Shown: positions 37,791 to 46,485 of the stretch, piece after piece
Position numbering within the stretch: position 1 is the stretch's first letter
Layout of the letters: each line of letters starts with the position of its first letter
Assembly (NCBI GenBank): GCA_039808765.1
Contig: JBDHTQ010000002.1
Location: 62,001-126,000 of the forward strand
Reading direction: 5' to 3'
From: JBDHTQ01 sp039808765
Lineage (GTDB): Bacteria > Pseudomonadota > Alphaproteobacteria > UBA2400
DNA length: 64,000 nucleotides
Notes under the pieces: generated by a model
Told to the model about the DNA's origin: nothing
Databases searched by the model: none
The model's input: the letters and a program-made list of their open reading frames with translations, nothing else
Program-made: the position numbers and the translations under genes

Positions 37791-38824
37791 TGCGCATCAT
37801 CCTCTTCTGAAAAATTGCTTAAAAGACAGGCATCTCCATATGAAAAAAACCGATAATCCGAGTCAATCGCATGATTATAGGCTTGGCGCATACGTTTTTG
37901 TCCGCTGAAGGCACTGACCAACATTAATAGCGTTGATTTGGGCAAGTGAAAGTTGGTTAGCAAGCGATCGACGGCACAAAATTGGTAGCCCGGTGTAATA
38001 AAAATTTTTGTCTCACCGATAAAAGGTTGGAGCTTACTGCTTTCAAGCGCGCGTAAAACCGTCGTCCCCACGGCAATGACCTTGTTACCTTTCTTTCGTG
38101 TGTTTTTGATTTTATCAATCACGCTTGTGGTTACTTCCGCCCATTCGGCATGCATGATGTGGTCTTCTACCGCTTCAACACGAATGGGTTGATAGGTACC
38201 TGCGCCTACATGTAGCGTGACAAAATCATGTTCAATCCCTTTTTCACGTAGCCGCTGCATAAGCTCATCGGTAAAGTGCAAGCTGGCTGTCGGCGCTGCG
38301 ACGGCTCCATTCCGCTGCGCGAAAATAGTCTGGTAATCCTTGGTATCGCTCGCATCGTCGGCGCGATTGATATAAGGCGGCAGGGGCATATGACCATAAC
38401 GGGACAATGCCTCATGGATTGATTCATTTGGCGTGTAGTCAAAAAAAAGTGCGAGTGTTCCTGACTCACCGTCTTTTGCCACAACCGTAGCGGAAAAATC
38501 TGATGAAAAGCGTATCACATCATCAATACGCAAGCGCTTAAGTGGGCGTGCAAACGCTTCCCATGTGCCATCGGGGAGCGGGCGATTGAGCATCACTTCA
38601 ACTTTCATTTCTCCGCGATGTCCAAAAAGGCGCGCCGGTATAACTTTGGTATTATTGAAAATCAGCAGATCGCCCGATTCAAGCAAATTAGGTAAATCAT
38701 TAATCGTGCAATCATTGACATGATCACGCGCAACCACCATGAGTTTAGCTGACTCTCGCGGATGAGCCGGACGTTGAGCAATTTTTTCTTCCGGCAAATC
38801 AAAATCAAACTCATCAACACGCAT
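37787..38824 (-). CDS. queA: S-adenosylmethionine:tRNA ribosyltransferase-isomerase QueA
   Basis: The 345-residue protein begins [20 protein letters not shown] and has [38 protein letters not shown] and [17 protein letters not shown], all typical of QueA. It transfers and isomerises the ribosyl part of SAM onto preQ1 in tRNA, forming epoxyqueuosine. It overlaps tgt by 4 bases and follows tkt by 11 bases, so the three genes form one operon and two steps of queuosine synthesis are coupled. Confidence 0.97.
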   Translation of the reverse strand: MRVDEFDFDLPEEKIAQRPAHPRESAKLMVVARDHVNDCTINDLPNLLESGDLLIFNNTKVIPARLFGHRGEMKVEVMLNRPLPDGTWEAFARPLKRLRIDDVIRFSSDFSATVVAKDGESGTLALFFDYTPNESIHEALSRYGHMPLPPYINRADDASDTKDYQTIFAQRNGAVAAPTASLHFTDELMQRLREKGIEHDFVTLHVGAGTYQPIRVEAVEDHIMHAEWAEVTTSVIDKIKNTRKKGNKVIAVGTTVLRALESSKLQPFIGETKIFITPGYQFCAVDRLLTNFHLPKSTLLMLVSAFSGQKRMRQAYNHAIDSDYRFFSYGDACLLSNFSEEDDAQ

Positions 38825-38835
38825 GCACTCAAACC

Positions 38836-40818
38836 CTACACATTAAGCAGCATATCGGCACAAGCAACGATTTCTTCCGCTGTAATGCCAAAATGCTGGT
38901 AAAGTTGGGTGGCGGGAGCTGAAGCGCCAAAATCTTTCATGCCGACAAAGCCGCCTTTTGCCCCAATCCAACGGTCCCACCCAAAGCGCAGGCCTGCTTC
39001 AATACCGATAAAAATGCTGCCGTCATGCGGGCGCAAAATTTGCCGTTGCTCTGCTTCGCTGCATTGAGAAAGAAGTTCAAAACATGGCACAGAAATAACG
39101 GCAGTTGATATCCCTTGTTGTTCCAGAATTGCGCGAGCTTCAAGCGCGATGGAGACTTCTGACCCCGTGGCCAGCAGCGTAACCATGCGCGATGATCCCG
39201 AGCTTTCGGTTAAAACATACGCACCCTTTGCACTCAGATTCGCGTCCATATGTCCGGTACGAACGGTAGGAAGGGTTTGGCGTGAAAGCGCTAATACACT
39301 GGGGCCTTGATGTTCTAAGGCAAGTGCCCAGCATTCAGCAGTTTCTATAGCATCAGCAGGACGAAACACCAGCAAATTAGGAATGGTCCGTAATGCTGCC
39401 AAGTGTTCAACAGGCTGGTGTGTAGGGCCATCTTCGCCTAGTCCGATGCTGTCATGTGTCATCACATGAATCACACGACATCCCATCAGCGCCGCCAGTC
39501 GAAGGGCGGGGCGACAATAGTCCGAGAAGGTGAGGAATGTGCCACCAAAAGGGATAAAGCCACCATACAAAGCTAGGCCGTTCATGGCTGCTGCCATCCC
39601 GTGTTCGCGCACCCCCCAGTGTAGATATTGACCTTTATAAGACGATGCCGGTTCAATGGCCTGTGCCATTTTTGTGCGCGTGTTATTTGATGGGGTTAAG
39701 TCTGCCGAACCGCCAATCATCTCAGGTAAATGAGGGGCAAGTACCTCAAGTACGGCACCCGACGTTTGGCGGGTCGCAAGATTAGGGCGCTTTTCCGACA
39801 TTTCTTTTTTGTAGGCAATCAGTATTTCAGGTACAGCTGCGGGGATTTCAGCCCGCAAGCGACGCTTAAACTCGGCCTGTTGCGGATGGTTTTCCAAGCT
39901 CTTTTCCCACGCCAATCGCGTTTCCTGATGTTGCATGCCAAGGCTGCGCCACCGACCGAGAGTTTGTTCAGGAACAGAAAAAGCTGGATAGTCCCAGTTT
40001 AATGCTTTGCGGGTTGCAGCCAGTTCTTCAGCACCTAAGGGAGAGCCGTGAACAGCCGCTTTGCCCGCTTTTGTCGGTGCGCCATAGCCGATGATTGTTT
40101 TGCAGGCGATAAGTGTCGGGCGGTCATTTTTTTGCGCAATTTTGAGCGCATAAGTGATGGCCTCGGCATCGTGACCGTCTACGCGTTGCGTGATCCAGCC
40201 GTAGGATTCAAAACGCTGAACAGTATTGTCTGAAAAAGACAAGCTTGTTGGTCCGTCGATACTTACGCTGTTATCGTCATAGAGGACAATCAGTTTATTT
40301 AAGCGGAGATGCCCTGCAAGCGAAGCCGCTTCGTGGCTGATCCCTTCCATCATGTCACCATCCGAGGCGATCACATAGGTATGGTGGTCGATTAAATCGC
40401 TACCGAATTGAGCATTAAGCGCGCGTTCACCCAACGCCATGCCCACGGCGTTTGCCAGCCCTTGGCCGAGGGGGCCTGTGGTTGTCTCAATTCCGAGATC
40501 AAGATCGTGCTCAGGATGCCCCGGCGTGAGCGAGCCAAGCTGACGAAAACGTTTAAGCTCATCAAGTGTCATGCGTGGATAACCAACCAGATAAGCCAGC
40601 GCATAGAGCAGTGCTGAACCATGGCCGGCCGATAGCACAAAGCGGTCACGATTGGGCCAATGCGGGCAAGAGGGGTCGAAACGCAAAAACTTGCTAAAAA
40701 GCACAGTGGCCACATCTGCCATGCCCAAGGGTAAACCCGGGTGGCCGGACTGCGCTTTTTCAACAGCATCAGCAGCAAGAAAACGAACGGCATTCGCAAG
40801 AGAGGCATGTGTCATCAT
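38836..40818 (-). CDS. tkt: Transketolase
   Basis: The 660-residue enzyme has the thiamine diphosphate domain with SGHPGLPLGMADVA, GHGSALLYAL, TGPLGQGLANAVG and the metal-binding ASDGDMMEG, then the Pyr domain (GGSADLTPSN, GVREHGMAAAMNG, DSIGLGEDGPTHQPVEHLA), and a C-terminal domain. It moves two-carbon units in the pentose phosphate pathway. It heads tkt-queA-tgt. The gapA and pgk genes that often follow tkt are not present. Confidence 0.97.
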   Translation of the reverse strand: MMTHASLANAVRFLAADAVEKAQSGHPGLPLGMADVATVLFSKFLRFDPSCPHWPNRDRFVLSAGHGSALLYALAYLVGYPRMTLDELKRFRQLGSLTPGHPEHDLDLGIETTTGPLGQGLANAVGMALGERALNAQFGSDLIDHHTYVIASDGDMMEGISHEAASLAGHLRLNKLIVLYDDNSVSIDGPTSLSFSDNTVQRFESYGWITQRVDGHDAEAITYALKIAQKNDRPTLIACKTIIGYGAPTKAGKAAVHGSPLGAEELAATRKALNWDYPAFSVPEQTLGRWRSLGMQHQETRLAWEKSLENHPQQAEFKRRLRAEIPAAVPEILIAYKKEMSEKRPNLATRQTSGAVLEVLAPHLPEMIGGSADLTPSNNTRTKMAQAIEPASSYKGQYLHWGVREHGMAAAMNGLALYGGFIPFGGTFLTFSDYCRPALRLAALMGCRVIHVMTHDSIGLGEDGPTHQPVEHLAALRTIPNLLVFRPADAIETAECWALALEHQGPSVLALSRQTLPTVRTGHMDANLSAKGAYVLTESSGSSRMVTLLATGSEVSIALEARAILEQQGISTAVISVPCFELLSQCSEAEQRQILRPHDGSIFIGIEAGLRFGWDRWIGAKGGFVGMKDFGASAPATQLYQHFGITAEEIVACADMLLNV

Positions 40819-41003
40819 AATAAAAGAGGTTTTGGCCGAATTTTATGATTAAATCAAGAGGGGGATAAGGGGTGATCGCTGCATTGATTGCTATTTTTGT
40901 TTGAAATTGATGCGAGACTCTTCAACTCGTTAACCAAGATGAATCCTTAATTGTTCAAAAAAACAGGCGATATCAAAACGAACAAAAAGTGTGAAAAGCA
41001 CAA

Positions 41004-41034
41004 AAAAATAAAACGCCACATCAAAGCGGCGTTT
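41004..41034 (-). terminator. Terminator after the small Gly-rich gene
   Basis: AAACGCC (41011-41017) and GGCGTTT (41028-41034) form a 7-base stem. On the minus strand it is followed by TATTTTTTTG. It is 26 bases past the stop of the minus-strand gene at 41061 and supports that gene over the antisense frame. Confidence 0.85.
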
Positions 41035-41060
41035 AAAACGAGCGACAAGGAGATGTCAAT

Positions 41061-41273
41061 TTATCCCCAACGTCCTCCCCCCCCAGCAGCGCGGCCTACA
41101 AGAGCAGCTAAACCACCCAATAAACCGCCGCCTGCAGATGCAGGATCGCCTTTACCAGATCCAACAGAACCAGAGCATGCACCGCTATTCGCAACTTCAC
41201 TTAAGGGGATATGGGCTGGACCAATCCTTCTGCCACCTGAGGCGCGGGCGAATTTGGGTGTTAAACTGGGCAT
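41061..41273 (-). CDS. Small Gly/Ala-rich peptide, 70 aa
   Basis: A clear binding site (CGGAGAAG) precedes the ATG and a terminator follows, so the gene is likely real. The peptide has a basic N-terminal half and a Gly/Ala-rich hydrophobic C-terminal half (SAGGGLLGGLAALVGRAAGG) that ends GGGGRWG. The composition could fit a small membrane-active or secreted peptide, but no leader motif or processing enzyme is nearby, so that is speculation. It lies 62 bases after another small gene on the same strand and is probably cotranscribed. A Pro-rich frame on the opposite strand is its shadow. Confidence 0.65.
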   Translation of the reverse strand: MPSLTPKFARASGGRRIGPAHIPLSEVANSGACSGSVGSGKGDPASAGGGLLGGLAALVGRAAGGGGRWG

Positions 41274-41335
41274 GGTACTTCTCCGTTTATCTGGAGCTTA
41301 ATAATAATAAAAAAACGCAAAAAGTCAACGATTTT

Positions 41336-41503
41336 TTAATGTTTTGCTGTTATGGCGAGGCGGCGCTCAATAGCCCGGCGTGTGGTTTCAAGAAAAAGGG
41401 CAGCTAGTTCATCTGCCTCGGCTTCATCAATCGCGGCAAAACCAGAAAGTGCTTGAGCCAATGTGGCACAGTTACTCGCATATAAACTATCAGATTTAAT
41501 CAT
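41336..41503 (-). CDS. Small hypothetical protein, 55 aa
   Basis: The frame begins MIKSDSLYASNCATLAQA and runs 55 codons with GGAGGG 4 bases before the ATG. It is a soluble, mostly helical protein with one Cys, an acidic centre (AIDEAEADELAALF) and a basic end (TTRRAIERRLAITAKH). No family is recognised. It is upstream of the Gly-rich peptide gene on the same strand and the two probably share a transcript. A pair of small genes of this kind could be a toxin-antitoxin or peptide-helper pair, but nothing in the sequence proves it. Confidence 0.65.
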   Translation of the reverse strand: MIKSDSLYASNCATLAQALSGFAAIDEAEADELAALFLETTRRAIERRLAITAKH

Positions 41504-41617
41504 CGCACCCTCCATATCAACTAAATATACCTAATCCTATTAAAAAATTAACACTACTTCAAGATTTGTGAACAAATATTAAGGTTAAGTTGGTCTCAGC
41601 GAAATCGCGCATTGTTT

Positions 41618-42553
41618 TTAAAGCGATTTTTTTAGTAAACGTTGGTAAAATTGGATAAGAAGTTGCTGTACTAAAAATTTGGCAACAGGCCACGGGCGTA
41701 AAAAAGTCTTTACGGCAGCAACCACATGTCGTTGCTTAACAGCGTTGATAAGCAGTCGCCACTGTAAGCGGCAATCCACGCTTTTGTAATGCTGCCACAA
41801 AGCATTTTTATCTTCACTGGATAAATTTTTGATGCCAGCAAGGTGCACGTCGCAATCACGTAACAAGAGAAGGTCTTCTTCATGATGCTGTGCACTCAGC
41901 GATGTGCTGCGAACAACCGATACATACCCTTGTGCAGGTGCAAGAATCATGCGTGCGCCATGGGCCAGTGCTTGGCAATACAGCTCATAGTCTTCGCCTA
42001 GCCGCATGCTCTCATGATAAAAAAGCTCATTATCTGTGAGAAATTGACGTCGCATGAGCGGTTTTATAAAACCCAGTTCTGCCCGCTCACGCTGATGGTC
42101 GCTCACATTTGAACGAACAAACTGCGCGAATGATATTTTAGCGGGTAATGTCATTTTATCGCCAATCAACAGGCGTTTTGGTCCATTGATATCCTGCTCG
42201 TTTACCTGCCACATGTCGTCGGCGATTAAGTCCGCTTCATCCTGAAAGGTTAGCAGTCCGGCCATCCGGCCTGGCAAAATAAAATCATCTGCATCTAAAA
42301 CCGTGATCCAAGGACTTGAACTTACTGTGATAGCGCGATTACGTGCGCGGGCAGGGCCGCCATTCTCATCTTGCTTTAAAACGAGAACTTTATTGCGATG
42401 ATCCATATATCCACAGGCAATCTCGAAAGTTTTGTCTTGTGAGGCATCATCGACCACCACAATCTCGCTGACATGCGGATCATCGATAACTGAATCGATT
42501 GCGCGCGCAATCGTTTTTTGAGCATTATAAGCGGCAATAACAACTGTAATCAC
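41618..42553 (-). CDS. GT2 glycosyltransferase, ExoO-like
   Basis: The 311-residue protein has a GT-A fold domain: ITVVIAAYNAQKTI, VVVDDASQDKT, NGGPARARN and the DxD motif in VLDADDFILP, then GEDYELYCQALAHGAR. It aligns through its length with the product of the gene at 48920, so the two are paralogues. It is cytoplasmic and adds a sugar to a lipid-linked repeat unit. It is downstream of another GT2 gene on the same strand, 15 bases apart. The sugar it transfers cannot be read from the sequence. Confidence 0.85.
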   Translation of the reverse strand: MITVVIAAYNAQKTIARAIDSVIDDPHVSEIVVVDDASQDKTFEIACGYMDHRNKVLVLKQDENGGPARARNRAITVSSSPWITVLDADDFILPGRMAGLLTFQDEADLIADDMWQVNEQDINGPKRLLIGDKMTLPAKISFAQFVRSNVSDHQRERAELGFIKPLMRRQFLTDNELFYHESMRLGEDYELYCQALAHGARMILAPAQGYVSVVRSTSLSAQHHEEDLLLLRDCDVHLAGIKNLSSEDKNALWQHYKSVDCRLQWRLLINAVKQRHVVAAVKTFLRPWPVAKFLVQQLLIQFYQRLLKKSL

Positions 42554-42568
42554 GTCGCTAAATTCCTC

Positions 42569-43774
42569 TTATGAAGAAATTGAACTTTTAAGTCGTTTAA
42601 CAAACCCAACTGGACCAAGCAGGGCAAAAAGCAGCCCAGTAAGTTTTTTGACATGGCTGTATCTTTTTTCAGAATAGGCTAAGCGCATTTGCCACCTTAT
42701 GGGTCGACATAAGGCAAGCAGAAGTTTTTTTCCTACAGGGGAGCGTGCATATAGTGCCCGGGCGGTGCGTAAGGATTGTTGGTCATTGCTTAAGGCAAAC
42801 CATGCCAATAAGCGACCGCGCATGCTTTCTGCAAGGTGAATTTCATCACGGGAAAGCGGAGTGGCGAGAAGTGCTTCTGCTGAAGTTAAATCATTCATTG
42901 CTTCTTGCCATAAACTGCGATTGGCAAGAATGATCGCACGTTGAATATATTGTGCTCGCTGTTGATTCACAGCATTATCAGTTAATGCAAAAGAGGGGGT
43001 AAATTCAGAAAGATGGTAATTTTTTAAGACATCCTGGTAGATGATTTTTTCAAAGCTGGTCCACTTTTCGGCGGCATTCTGTGCTGAAAATAAGCTTCCT
43101 TGAGCTCCGCGCATGCCGCTGTGGTGGCGGTAATGATAAATAACCTCATCAATACCGATGGCTTGAGCGTTACGTGTTAGGCGCAAGGTCATTTCGCAAT
43201 CTTGAGAGCGAATCAAGTCTTCACGAAAAGGCCCAACTTTTTCGTAAAGAGTGCGTCGAACCAGCATGGCAAACTGGTTGGTAAAAAGGCTTTCAAGAAA
43301 ATTTATCTTGTCGTTTGGCTCTTCTATCCTTTTCCAATATCCGGGATCATGAAGTGTTCGCGCTGGGTCTTCCTCAATAAAAATTTTTGTTTTTCCATAG
43401 GCAATATCGGCTTCAGGGTGAGCTTCAAGAGTAAGAAAAAGCGATTCAAGTCCGTGGGGCAAAGCAAGGTCATCATCATCACACACCCAGATATAATCAG
43501 CTGTCGTTTCACGCAGACCCATGTTGAGTGCTGATGATTTTCCGCCGTTTTGTTTTGTAATCAAACGCACAGGAGAGCAAAATTGATTGACCACTTCTTC
43601 GGTATTATCAGTTGATCCGTCATTGATTACCAGAATTTCATCAAGCGGAAGTGTTTGTGCTAAAAGGGAGTCCAAGGTTTTAGAAAGGTAGTGTGCGCGA
43701 TTAAATGTCGGCACAAGTGCACAAACGCGCCGTGGGGATTTATGCGAGAGATGTTGGGGAATGTTCTCTGTCAT
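42569..43774 (-). CDS. GT2 glycosyltransferase with a C-terminal extension
   Basis: The 401-residue protein has an N-terminal GT-A domain (CALVPTFNRAHYL, LVINDGSTDNTEE, NGGKSSALNMG, DxD in WVCDDDDLALP) to about residue 230. About 170 residues of helical region follow (AIILANRSLWQEAMNDLTSA), possibly TPR-like, with a basic end. It belongs to the exopolysaccharide cluster and is the first gene of the two-gene minus-strand unit. Its start faces wzx across a 290-base divergent spacer. Substrate unknown. Confidence 0.85.
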   Translation of the reverse strand: MTENIPQHLSHKSPRRVCALVPTFNRAHYLSKTLDSLLAQTLPLDEILVINDGSTDNTEEVVNQFCSPVRLITKQNGGKSSALNMGLRETTADYIWVCDDDDLALPHGLESLFLTLEAHPEADIAYGKTKIFIEEDPARTLHDPGYWKRIEEPNDKINFLESLFTNQFAMLVRRTLYEKVGPFREDLIRSQDCEMTLRLTRNAQAIGIDEVIYHYRHHSGMRGAQGSLFSAQNAAEKWTSFEKIIYQDVLKNYHLSEFTPSFALTDNAVNQQRAQYIQRAIILANRSLWQEAMNDLTSAEALLATPLSRDEIHLAESMRGRLLAWFALSNDQQSLRTARALYARSPVGKKLLLALCRPIRWQMRLAYSEKRYSHVKKLTGLLFALLGPVGFVKRLKSSISS

Positions 43775-44066
43775 GTTTCTCCGTTCTTAATGAAAATCTC
43801 CCGAATGCAGGGACTTACTTAACACTTTTTTGAGCAAGACGACAACCCCTTGTCGCCCGACAAGGCGCAGATAAAGTTTAAAATCGCTCCAAAATACAAG
43901 AATTTCGCAAGCAATATTAGGGAGTGGCTGAATGGATCGTGCCAGCGATTATAGGGAAAGTTTAATATGATCATCACGGTTGCGCGTGTAGATGATAACT
44001 AAAGAGTAGCATTCTCATAAATCCTTGTGTAAATCATGTCTACAGCTTGAACAGGAGACTTGAAGC
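43775..44066. promoter_or_regulatory. Divergent promoter region with an 18-base palindrome
   Basis: The spacer separates two divergent polysaccharide units. It contains CCTTGTCG-CC-CGACAAGG (43848-43865), a perfect 8-base inverted repeat with a 2-base centre. This could be an operator for both units or a hairpin. Promoters were not placed. Confidence 0.4.
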
Positions 44067-45506
44067 GTGTCGATTAAATCCCTGTTGTTTGGCGCTGCCG
44101 CGATGTCGCTGGTAAGTGTGCTTCGCCTTTTAGCACAGTTTTTTGCCCTTCCAGTCTTGGCCCGCATGCTGAGTCCGGAAGAATATGGTTTGGTTGGGAT
44201 GGCCATGCCGTTTTTGCTGTTTGCCATGCTTTTAGCTGATTCCGGTCTGGGATCGTCGTTGGTTCGTACGGCACAAGACCGAAAAGTGGAATGGTCAACA
44301 TGTTTTTGGATATCGGTTTTTTTTGGTACGATTTTGGCCTTGTTGCTTTGTCTGACAACACCCTTTATCGTTAATTTTTATGGTGATCATCGGTTGACAA
44401 GTATACTGTATGCCTTGTCGCTGGTTGTTTTTTTGCAATCCATTATATTGGTGCCGGTTGCAGCTCTGCAGCAGCAACGCAAATTCGGGATTATTGCAAT
44501 CAGTGATCTTACATCAATTTTGACAGGTATTGTAGCAGCCCTTTTTCTTGCCTTCCATGGATACGGTGTATGGGCGCTGGTCGGGCAACAACTGGCTCAG
44601 TATATTGTGAAAGTTGTTCTCAATTTAGGATTATCACCGTTTCGTCCGCAGTTTCTTTTTTCGATGGCGGATGTTAAATCGCATATTAAATTTGGGCGCA
44701 ATATTTTGGGGGCTTCGGTTACAGGATTTATTTTACGCTCGATGGATAATCTTGTGATCGGTAAAGTGCAAAATGCTGATGCAGTTGGTGTTTATACAAT
44801 GGCGGGCCAGTTTTTACGTTTGCCAGGCATGGTGGTTACAGGGCCATTGCAATATACGCTTTATTCTTTTTTGGCTCCGTTGAGGGATGAATGCGAAAAA
44901 GTAAAAAAGATATTTGATTTTGTTACACGCATACTGTCTACAACTATCTTTCCCGGTATGGTTATGATTGCAGTGGCGCACGAGCCGATCTTTCATCTTT
45001 TGCTTTCAGAAAAATGGTATGCCTCGGGCCAGATTTTTAGCATTATGGCGCCTGCTTTTGCGCTGGTGTCGGTCATGAGCACTGGTGATATGCTGATGAT
45101 GGTGTTCGGTCGAACAGACATTCAGTTTCGCATGACGACAGAGTTTGGTATTCTCGCTTTTCTTATGTTACTGGGGACTGTTCATACAGGTGGATTGTTT
45201 TATGTGGCAATAGGTTATTCTGCTGTTGTTTTTGTTTATGCGTACCGCCGCATGAGTTTGGTTATGGGGGTTATGAAGTGTTCTGCAGGTGCGTTTTTTA
45301 AGCTTCTACTTGTTCCTTTTTTGGTGAGTAGTGCGGGGGGTGCTTTGTATCTGCTGACTGAATCGTTCATCGGCAATAACGTTTTGTTTTTGACTCTATA
45401 TGCTGCAACAATTGCAACAATAATGATTTGTATTGCCGCCTTTTTGCAACGACGAGAATTTCTGTCAGGTTTTAAAGCATTTAAAGCAGAGGCTCATCAT
45501 GCATAA
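44067..45506 (+). CDS. Polysaccharide flippase (Wzx/ExoT-like)
   Basis: The 479-residue protein has about twelve hydrophobic segments and the start of the MOP/PST family (LLFGAAAMSLVSVLRLLAQFFALPVLARMLSPEEYGLVGMA). It flips lipid-linked oligosaccharide units across the inner membrane. In a succinoglycan-like pathway this is the ExoT role. The GTG start at 44067 follows AGGAGA. Its end overlaps the next glycosyltransferase by 8 bases, so they are coupled. Confidence 0.88.
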   Translation: MSIKSLLFGAAAMSLVSVLRLLAQFFALPVLARMLSPEEYGLVGMAMPFLLFAMLLADSGLGSSLVRTAQDRKVEWSTCFWISVFFGTILALLLCLTTPFIVNFYGDHRLTSILYALSLVVFLQSIILVPVAALQQQRKFGIIAISDLTSILTGIVAALFLAFHGYGVWALVGQQLAQYIVKVVLNLGLSPFRPQFLFSMADVKSHIKFGRNILGASVTGFILRSMDNLVIGKVQNADAVGVYTMAGQFLRLPGMVVTGPLQYTLYSFLAPLRDECEKVKKIFDFVTRILSTTIFPGMVMIAVAHEPIFHLLLSEKWYASGQIFSIMAPAFALVSVMSTGDMLMMVFGRTDIQFRMTTEFGILAFLMLLGTVHTGGLFYVAIGYSAVVFVYAYRRMSLVMGVMKCSAGAFFKLLLVPFLVSSAGGALYLLTESFIGNNVLFLTLYAATIATIMICIAAFLQRREFLSGFKAFKAEAHHA

Positions 45507-46485
45507 TAATAACAGCCCCATTAAAATTTCCATTATCGTGAGCACGTGGAATACAGGTGACAAAATTATTTCTACCCTGGATTCGTTTCGTCAGGCCATT
45601 CTTAGCCTGAAGGAGGCGCGAGGTGTGAATGGTGAGGTCGTTATTGTGGATAATAATTCCAGTGATTTTTTAACTTCCTCAATGATTCAAAAATGGTGTC
45701 AGGACAATGCTGATGTCGCCCCGAAATTTTTGACGGAAAAACGTAAAGGTGTTTGTTATGCACGCAACGCGGGTGCCGAAGCAGCACGTGGAGAAATACT
45801 TGTTTTTACCGATCATGATTGTCAACTTGATAAACATCATCTTGTTCAAGCTGTTGATCATGTTGAAAGCGATTCGGTTGACGTGCTTCGTGCCGGACGC
45901 TTGGAATTAGGCGACCCCACTGATTTGCCGCTCACCGTACAGACAACACCTCATACAATTCGTTGGGAAAAATCTCAAAACACAACAGCCCATACGCATT
46001 TAGGCGGAGGAGCTTTAGTTGGATGCAATTTTGTTCTCAAAAAGAAACTTTTTGAAGCACTTGGCGGTTTCGACACACACCTTGGTCCTGGCTCATGGCT
46101 GCCTGCTGGTGAGGATACAGATCTCGTTTTTCGGGCTTATCGCAAAAATGTTCCGATTGAATATGTGCCGGATATGGCTGTTTACCATTTTCATGGGCGG
46201 AAAACGGCTGAACAGGCCCGCGCGACAATCAAAAGTTATATTTTGAGCAGCGGCGCGCTATATGCCAAGCATAATTTTTTTCATCCTGACCTAAAAAGAA
46301 AAATTAGGGTTTTGGCTAAAAAAGTGCAGTCAAAAATTCTGCCTCACAAAGATGAAAAAGTGGTCTTTTTCCATCATGGTAATGACGTGCTGGCAAAAGT
46401 GGACTACAGCGCCAAACAAAAGCTTGTCTTTTTAGCTCAGGGAGCCGGGCTTTATTTTAAGTCACTGCTTTTGAAGCGTCGTTAG
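45499..46485 (+). CDS. GT2 glycosyltransferase
   Basis: The 328-residue protein has a GT-A domain: KISIIVSTWNTGDKI, VVIVDNNSSD, KRKGVCYARNAGAEAARGE, the DxD motif as TDHDC, then LGPGSWLPAGEDTDLVFRA. The start at 45499 lies inside the end of wzx. It may add one of the side-chain sugars, the ExoU/ExoW-type role, but I cannot decide which. Its 3' end overlaps the convergent polymerase gene by 29 bases. Confidence 0.85.
   Translation: MHNNNSPIKISIIVSTWNTGDKIISTLDSFRQAILSLKEARGVNGEVVIVDNNSSDFLTSSMIQKWCQDNADVAPKFLTEKRKGVCYARNAGAEAARGEILVFTDHDCQLDKHHLVQAVDHVESDSVDVLRAGRLELGDPTDLPLTVQTTPHTIRWEKSQNTTAHTHLGGGALVGCNFVLKKKLFEALGGFDTHLGPGSWLPAGEDTDLVFRAYRKNVPIEYVPDMAVYHFHGRKTAEQARATIKSYILSSGALYAKHNFFHPDLKRKIRVLAKKVQSKILPHKDEKVVFFHHGNDVLAKVDYSAKQKLVFLAQGAGLYFKSLLLKRR

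Noticed and set aside
41056..41301. Pro-rich plus-strand reading frame (MSIYPQRPPPPAARP...)
   Set aside because: It is antisense to the Gly-rich minus-strand gene, which has a better-spaced ribosome binding site and its own terminator. Its AAGGAG touches the ATG with no spacing.
41602..41633. Plus-strand terminator shape (AAATCGC..GCGATTT followed by T7)
   Set aside because: No plus-strand gene ends here; the right part lies in the end of a minus-strand glycosyltransferase gene.
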